Source: Pilaira anomala
Taxonomy: Eukaryota; Mucoromycota; Mucoromycetes; Mucorales; Mucoraceae
DNA: 13,857 bases
NCBI GenBank assembly: GCA_025716855.1
Contig: JAIXMQ010000196.1
Span: 1 to 13,857 of the forward strand
Reading direction: 5' to 3'
The first letter of the stretch is position 1. Each line of letters begins with the position of its first letter. The translations under genes and the position numbers were made by a program. The notes under the pieces are model-generated. The model was not told the origin of the DNA and searched no databases. It saw only the letters and a program-made list of their open reading frames with translations. Below are positions 8,488-13,857 of this stretch, piece after piece.

Positions 8488-10558
8488 TACACGGATGAAT
8501 TTGTGCTACAGCTTGCCATTATTACTGGTCCAAAAAAAGTAAAAGATCTGGACTCTTTTTTGGGACCTATTGTTTCTGAATTAAATGATCTTGCTAAACA
8601 TGGATTGGTAGTCAAAAGCTATAATGGTGAAGTCATTTGTAGGGCCAAGGTGCATTTGATGATTGCTACTGGAGATCAACCTGCTGTTGCACAGATGGCT
8701 CATGTATGCTCACATGCTGGTAAATATGGGTGCCGTATATGTACTGTAGAAGGTAGTCATCCTGACAATTCAATTTATGGAATGTACTTTGATAATAAGG
8801 ATGCTCCCTTACGACCTAAAATAGATTTTATGACAGGAAATAAAGTGAGTAATATATATATATATATTATTAAATAAAAGTACTAATATTCTCCATACCA
8901 TATAATAGGAAACTATGATATATCGACCTTCCATTTTCTCCAAGCTGCCTTCTTTTTCAGGATTTTCGTTTATGGCAATGGATGAATTTCACACAATATC
9001 ACACGGCGTAGGAAAACATATTTACCAACTTATCACCATAGATTTAGACAATAAGAAAAATCAACATTTTTTTTATTTGAAGAAGGACAAAACAATATCA
9101 AAACGTAATTACCCTTTCTTAATCAAACGTTCTGAATTAAAGAAACTTGGAGAGTCTATTGCTAGTTCAAGAAAAAATATCCCTATATCATTTCAAGGCT
9201 CTTTTGATAATTTCATTGGAAATACAGAAGGTGTACGGGCTGTTGATTGGCAAGATTTTCTTTTATATATTGTTCCTACTCTTGTTGTTCCATTAATCAG
9301 TAGTAGATCTTGTCAAAAAGCTTTACTGGCTTTAGTACGTGGTTGTGCTCTTGCTCTTCAATGGAATTTGGATAAAGACATGCTCGTTGAAATGAAAGAG
9401 TAAGTTGACTTATACAGTAAAAAAAAATATAGTTACTTACCCACTTTTTTTTTTATTAAAGGAACTTCTCTATTTGGCACGATTTCCTTAAACAACAAGT
9501 TGAAAAACATAATATATCTCGCAGTGTCTTTCGATCAGTACAACACTATCTCAATCACATTCCTTTAATAATTGAACAACTCGGTCCTCTTCGTGTTTAT
9601 AGTACAAGATCAATGGAGAGAGCAATTGGTAAATATTCTACATCTATAAAATCCAAAGTGTCTTGTGCTGCGAATGCAAACAATATCATCGAAAGTTTTG
9701 CTATGAGAAGCTATCTAAAAAGTGCAATGGATATTAATACTATGGTGAATCCAATTGTACCTAAGCCATATTCATCAGATACTTTCCGAAATCATCCAAG
9801 CGATTCTGAGACAGCACAATTATGGGAGCCATTTCTTTGTCAAACATTAAATCAACCATTGGATTCAACAATAGAGAACATTCCAATCAAGAGTATCATC
9901 AAATCTCTTAGGAAATACTATAGCCGTTCCAGTTCTACTCCTTTACATCAAGTGAAAATCATCAATTTTGAAATAACAATTGCTGGCAGAGCTTGGATGA
10001 ATGATGAAATATACAGCTCTGTTTTTGATAGAAGAAAGAAAAAAGAAAGTCGTCGTGGTAACCATCTTGTTATGTTTGAATCCTGTTATATAGAGTAAGT
10101 ATTAGATTATATTTTAAATGTCCTAGATTATATATATACATATATACTTACGTTTTAAACAAATTTCCTATAGTTCCCGCAATAATGTTAAGCAATCTTG
10201 GTTCGTTGGCTTCGTCATATTTTATTTTGAACACAATAATAAGTTATGTGATACAATAGATGAAGAAGATACATCATTTTTGGCATTGATTGAAGTTATG
10301 AAGAGTCATAAAGTTGCTGATTATGATTCTTATATACCAGTGGTTACGATGAATAAGCCCAAGGAGCAACAATTATTCGAAGATCCTAATTGTAGAATAA
10401 TTGATCCAAAGTATGCTGTAATAAATCTATCTGATATTACACGTCAGGTTGGACTGGTGCAGTCATCTACTAATAATATTGAACACAGTGTAATCTCTCC
10501 TTACTATGTGTTTAATAAGGACATCAAATCTTCTGCTGGTAGCATTCAAAACTTATAA
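7283..10558 (+). CDS. CACTA/EnSpm (CMC)-like transposase, 948 aa, 7 exons, intact
   Basis: Exons are 7283-7547, 7615-7854, 7917-8391, 8487-8844, 8909-9399, 9462-10094 and 10174-10558. All six introns are GT..AG (62-95 nt) and every junction keeps phase, giving 2,847 nt and 948 aa with no lesion. The third exon is placed after TCTAG at 7916, because the nearer AAAG at 7906 would break the frame. Domains: a C2H2 finger (C23, C26, H39, H43); an acidic linker; a Cys cluster (C196, C200, C210, C213); then a tnp2-like core with LYTDG (D300), ATGDQPA (D390), CRIC (C409, C412), DEFH (D471, H474) and SMERAIGKYS (E662). The last is in a region resembling the DUF4218-type end of CACTA transposases. D300, D390 and E662 are my proposed catalytic acids, with DEFH as the C/D(2)H signature of that superfamily. 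The protein would excise and insert its element in the nucleus. It is divergent from the 258-aa gene. Confidence 0.88.
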
Positions 10559-11005
10559 CTTTCTTTTTTCGCGTTCTAGCATCGACATATTATGTATCTT
10601 TTTTTTCATATTCTTAACTCCACAAACCAAATATATAGATTTCTTTTTTTTCTCTTAAATAAAAAAACTTTTATATCGTTAGCTTATAAAAAAAATATGG
10701 AATATGAATTTAGTAGTTACTTTATGTACCATAGTATTATAGGCACATTACGTGTTTGAGCTGTAGGCGTGTCTAGAGTTTTGGTCTATTATATAAGAAA
10801 TCGAACATGAAAGAAAAAGCATTCTAAAGTAAATGAGCTTATTCCACGGTCTGTTCTAGTAAATAAAGCCATAAGTTAAAAACATGTCAGTCTAGATTGG
10901 CAAAAAAAAAAAGGAATGTACCAGATTCGTCTAACCCATCTCATTACGTTCGGAATTGTGTATAAACAAAAAGCCTTGAAAAGCGGGGCTCTCAATTTTT
11001 AAAGG
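10559..11005. other. Gene-free AT-rich region after the transposase
   Basis: No gene, RNA or clear repeat is seen on either strand. It is expected to hold the transposase 3' UTR and, if the two-gene element is real, its right end. I could not find an inverted repeat matching the left side. Confidence 0.5.
10658..10663 (+). terminator. Possible poly(A) signal of the transposase gene
   Basis: AATAAA lies 100 nt after the stop at 10558, in a T-rich context. This is a reasonable 3'-end signal but unproven. Confidence 0.35.
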
Positions 11006-11235
11006 TTAAATAATTTGCTGGGGAGCACGTGACGTAAGTAAATCAATGAGATTTTTTTTTTTTGGCATCAAATCAATATGTTTCTGAAATAAAACTAGAT
11101 AAAGAAACTCTAATTGTTTTAGTAATAAATATATAGGCTTAAATATAAAAAGCTTGTATAAATGTAGCTGTAAAACGTTTAGTTTCAGAAACCGGTTTTT
11201 TTTTTATTTTTTTTTTGTCTTTTAACCTCCTGCCA

Positions 11236-11269
<34 letters not shown>

Positions 11270-11499
11270 TTGTTCTGAATGTGAATAAATGAAAAAAGAA
11301 CCTCATCTTTTAAGTTTTTTATAAGATATTTTAGAAACTGGTACCTCCAACGTATCAGTATCACCTGTTTATTTAATAAATGCATAGAGCGTGGGTTGAA
11401 AAATGATTCAGTAATTAAATTTCTGCGATGGGAAATTAAATATCTGTGCTTCGAAAATAAATATCTAACAGTAGTATCAATTACTGTGTCTCTGGCCAT
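11006..11499 (-). CDS. Possible two-exon gene, unknown product, 130 aa
   Basis: On the minus strand, ATG at 11499 opens 77 codons (11269-11499) ending AAG|GTAAAA. The intron begins with a long A run (T29 on the plus strand, 11238-11266) and ends TTTTACAG. Exon 2 (11006-11167) continues in the same phase for 53 codons to TAA. The product is basic and rich in Leu, Ile, Lys and Tyr (starts MARDTVIDTTVRYLFSK, includes LIRWRYQFLKYLIKNLKD). I do not recognise a family. In DNA this AT-rich, two such open exons joined in phase are unlikely but not impossible by chance. Without the splice, the first frame runs to a Lys-rich end at 11185. Confidence 0.33.
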
Positions 11500-11509
11500 A
11501 TTGATAATA

Positions 11510-11625
11510 CTATAGTGATGTAGTGATGTAATGAAGTAATGATGTAATGGTAATTATAAATTATTTTTGATAATGTAAGATTGATGTAATGTTGTAATGA
11601 TGATATAAAGATTTAATGATGATGC
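11510..11625 (+). repeat. Degenerate GATGTAAT-type simple repeat
   Basis: Irregular repetition of GATGTAAT, GATGTAGT and AATGATG occurs directly upstream of the minus-strand gene candidate at 11499. It has no fixed unit length and is probably a decayed microsatellite. Confidence 0.6.
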
Positions 11626-11712
11626 TTATAGGTAGAGATAAATAAATACGTGATCATTGTAGTTATTATATATATTATTTTATCATTATTATTATCAAAG
11701 CAAGATCATGAT

Positions 11713-11857
11713 TTAATGCTGGCATATGCTGATCTCATTACTTTGGCATAGGTCAATAACATAACAAGCTGTCATATAGGTTGGGAAAGTGACATTAACA
11801 AGAGTTTGTTTAACTTGCATTAATTTTCCGTCAAAGTAACTTGCCAATTGAGAAAAT
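11713..11857 (-). CDS. Possible terminal exon of an unidentified gene
   Basis: On the minus strand, a canonical acceptor (ACATTCTAG, 11858-11866) is followed by an open frame of 47 codons to TAA, including YFDGKLMQVKQTLVNV and YVIDLCQSNEISIC. Upstream, 11990-12280 holds further short open stretches with a strong GTAAGT donor at about 11990. I could not join them to this exon in a consistent phase. It may be a decayed or partly recognised gene. No family is recognised. Confidence 0.25.
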
Positions 11858-12280
11858 CTAGAATGTAACACATGAAGAAGACATTATATCATAACGTGTT
11901 ATCATAATTACAAAATTTTATCCTAGCAAATTACATCACATCTATATTATAATCATTATCAATTCTAACCGACAACCATTATGAAAATACTTACCTATAC
12001 CATATTTATATACATCTTCTATGATATCAATTGATATCAATTTCCTTATGTTTCCGCTAACGAAATATGACCTGCATTTAAATTGTATTCCCTTGTCTGA
12101 TTTAATATCTTTCTTTTGTAATGAAACCATTGTAACAGAGTTATAATAATACTTTTCTTTTCGTGTTTTATTTTAATTTTAACTTTACCTATTTCTCTTT
12201 TCCATTTCAAACAGATGCAATGATGCGACGACAATGGATGATGAATAATATACCATCATAATATAATTGTATCGAATTTC

Positions 12281-12787
12281 ATACTCACTTGTAAAATTTT
12301 AAGCTTCTTACGCAGAAAAATGAGTTTCTAGAAAAATTCGAACTCCGACAAAAAGCCCGACTCAGACACGAAAATTTAAACTCAGAAAAAAATTTAAACT
12401 CTTTCGTATTTTCAAACTCCAAAAAATTTCCTTATATGGGAATTTTTCGGGGTCCCAAATAATGCTTATAAAGGGTTGTCATTATCTTGTCATTAATCCG
12501 AAAGTCATTTTGTCAAATTAGTTTGGGTATTTAAATAATTAATAAGAAACTCATTTATGCATATAAAAAATGTTTTTGTATTAATATTAAAATTCTTGAA
12601 ATTTGAATTATGTACATAAATCAAGGATGATTAATTGGCTTGTAATGCAGAATGATTTATTGGTTAATATTCCGGTCTGCAAAAACTTAACAAAACAATT
12701 GATTGCAAAAAATAAAACTTTTTAAACCTGCCAAAACAATTAACGGTAATTTCAAAACATTCACTTTTAATTAATACAAAGACCAAA
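12281..12787. other. Gene-free region upstream of the right-hand gene
   Basis: No gene is seen. A 13-bp direct repeat AAAATTTAAACTC (12371-12383 and 12389-12401) lies in a stretch with several AACTC/GACTC strings (about 12335-12420). A GC-richer island CGGGGTCCCAAATAATG follows near 12447-12463. This region probably contains the promoter of the gene starting at 12788. Confidence 0.45.
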
Positions 12788-13857
12788 ATGAATAATACTA
12801 ACCGCAAAACAATGAACCTATTGTCCAAGATTCCTCGCGACATTAAGGAACAGAAACAGGCATTCGAGAACTATGTGCAGAGAAAGGATTTGGAAATGAA
12901 AGAACAGTCCGAATTGCTGCAGAAAATATTCGAACTTGTAAGTTCTAATACTCGTTCTGAAGGCATAGCCCCAAGCAATACTTCAGCCTCAAATGCTGAA
13001 GTTATTGGTAGACCTATGACCCGAAATGAAATTGGCAAGTTGGTCGTTAAAGCACTTCGAAAAGCTGACATTTTGGAAGCACTTCCCGCCTGTGTCACTG
13101 CTCCTTGTGAAGACGTTAATACGTTATACGTAACGCTTAACAATATGATAGAGTCAAAAGTTGCAGGTGTTTTCAAGGATACTTTTCGTAACAGTGCACC
13201 AAGTTGGGGTAAATTGTTACCCAGGTTTAAGGACGAGTTGCTTTCCTTGTGCCATACCAGGGCATTGGGTCTTGGAGTTAACTTGAGCCGTTGTGAAGGC
13301 CACTGGTGTCTTTTTCAATGGATCTACACCAAGTATGCTGATATGAAGTATTACCATGACAGAAAGAAGCGTGAAGAGGGAGCCAAAAAGGCTGAAATGA
13401 TTGCGTTGATGGGGAGATAATAATTTTTTTAAAGATAAAAACTTGACACATATGAGTACTGGTAATTAATTCTGCTAATATATAGCAGCTCTAAGGGATT
13501 GGCGGACGTAGTAAATAATACTACGTCTTACTCTTATGATGACGAACATGTGGTATGAGCATACATATTTATTTATCTTGATATTTAAACAATTGTTAAA
13601 CAGCCTATGGCAAATTTATATATATATATATGTTTATAGGAAATGGAAAGTGAAGGTCCCCTTCCTTCTTCTGCTTTTGCTTCTCGTCTTTCTGTTTCCC
13701 CTTCTCCTGTTTCTGTCCCTGTTTTGACTTCTCCTTCTCCTTCTTCTTCTACTTCTTTTTCTCGTCCTGCTACTCGTTCTGCTTCACGGTCTGCTTCTGC
13801 TTCTGCCTCAGGAACGCGCATTAATTCTCGTACTTTGGGCTCAGATTCAGTACTACC
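12788..13857 (+). CDS. Unknown protein, paralogue-like to the 258-aa gene, 3' partial (P2)
   Basis: ATG at 12788 (context CCAAAATG) opens 210 codons to TAA at 13418-13420. It has a coiled-coil N-terminus (about residues 8-52), a Ser/Asn-rich linker, a helical domain with SW at 139-140 and RALGLGVNLSRC at 158-169, then aromatic (GHWCLFQWIYTKY) and basic segments. The frame appears to continue. If exon 1 ends at 13416, exon 2 (13486-13552, after GCTAATATATAG) and exon 3 (13640 to the edge, after TTTATAG) join in phase. They add an Asp/Glu patch and a Ser/Pro/Ala-rich tail. The first intron would begin AT instead of GT (69 nt), so the donor is either mutated or non-canonical. Otherwise the protein is 210 aa. 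The function is unknown; the domain is shared with the 258-aa protein. Confidence 0.62.

Noticed and set aside
13585..13821. Minus-strand Glu/Arg-rich open frame at the right end
   Set aside because: It is the antisense shadow of a Ser-rich plus-strand exon with a proper acceptor and phase with the upstream exons.
1..13857. tRNA, rRNA or other structured RNA genes
   Set aside because: No TTCGA-loop with flanking stems or other recognisable RNA gene was found by eye. A covariance-model search was not possible here.

Overview
The window looks like an AT-rich nuclear segment of a filamentous fungus, most likely an early-diverging lineage such as Mucoromycota. That placement is an inference. It rests on many short GT..AG introns of about 60-95 nt with CTAAT/CTAAC-like branch sites, long A/T homopolymers, and a mix of fungal-type Ty3, Tc1 and CACTA-like transposons. 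I see no tRNA, rRNA or CRISPR array and no recognisable housekeeping gene. The window is a transposon-dense accessory region.

Layout. (1) 1-2885: a decayed Ty3/Gypsy retrotransposon on the plus strand (coiled-coil gag, gag core, zinc knuckle, protease, reverse transcriptase). It is broken by two stops and two frameshifts, and cut off after the RT so that RNase H and integrase are absent. (2) 2912-3335: a block dense in a TTCAGTA/TACTGAA motif, containing a perfect 21-bp palindrome and four 45-bp tandem copies. A 58-nt A run follows. (3) 3607-4091, minus: a phase-consistent three-exon gene remnant with two premature stops. (4) 4449-6760, minus: a four-exon gene for a 258-aa protein of unknown function. 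Its last intron has been entered by a nearly intact 1,335-bp Tc1 element (4604-5938), six bases from the 3' splice site. (5) 6761-7282: a divergent promoter region containing ten 18-bp repeats arranged as two 90-bp blocks. (6) 7283-10558, plus: a seven-exon gene for an apparently intact 948-aa CACTA/EnSpm (CMC)-type transposase with an N-terminal C2H2 finger. (7) 10559-12787: mostly non-coding AT-rich DNA with two weakly supported minus-strand gene candidates and a GATGTAAT-type simple repeat. (8) 12788 to the right edge: a second gene of the same unknown family as the 258-aa protein, continuing past an apparent stop through introns into a Ser-rich tail cut by the window end.

How it fits together. 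The transposase and the 258-aa gene are divergent neighbours that share one 522-bp control region filled with a repeat array. The 258-aa protein and the gene at 12788 share a spaced motif (L-x3-L-x2-M-x(2,3)-[KR]V-x13-SW-x(17,18)-RA-x3-G[IV][DN][IL]-x2-C). Within P1 and P2 the KV is identical in both. My preferred hypothesis is a two-gene CACTA-like element in which this undescribed family is the accessory DNA-binding or regulatory partner. No terminal inverted repeats for such an element could be found by eye, so its borders are open.
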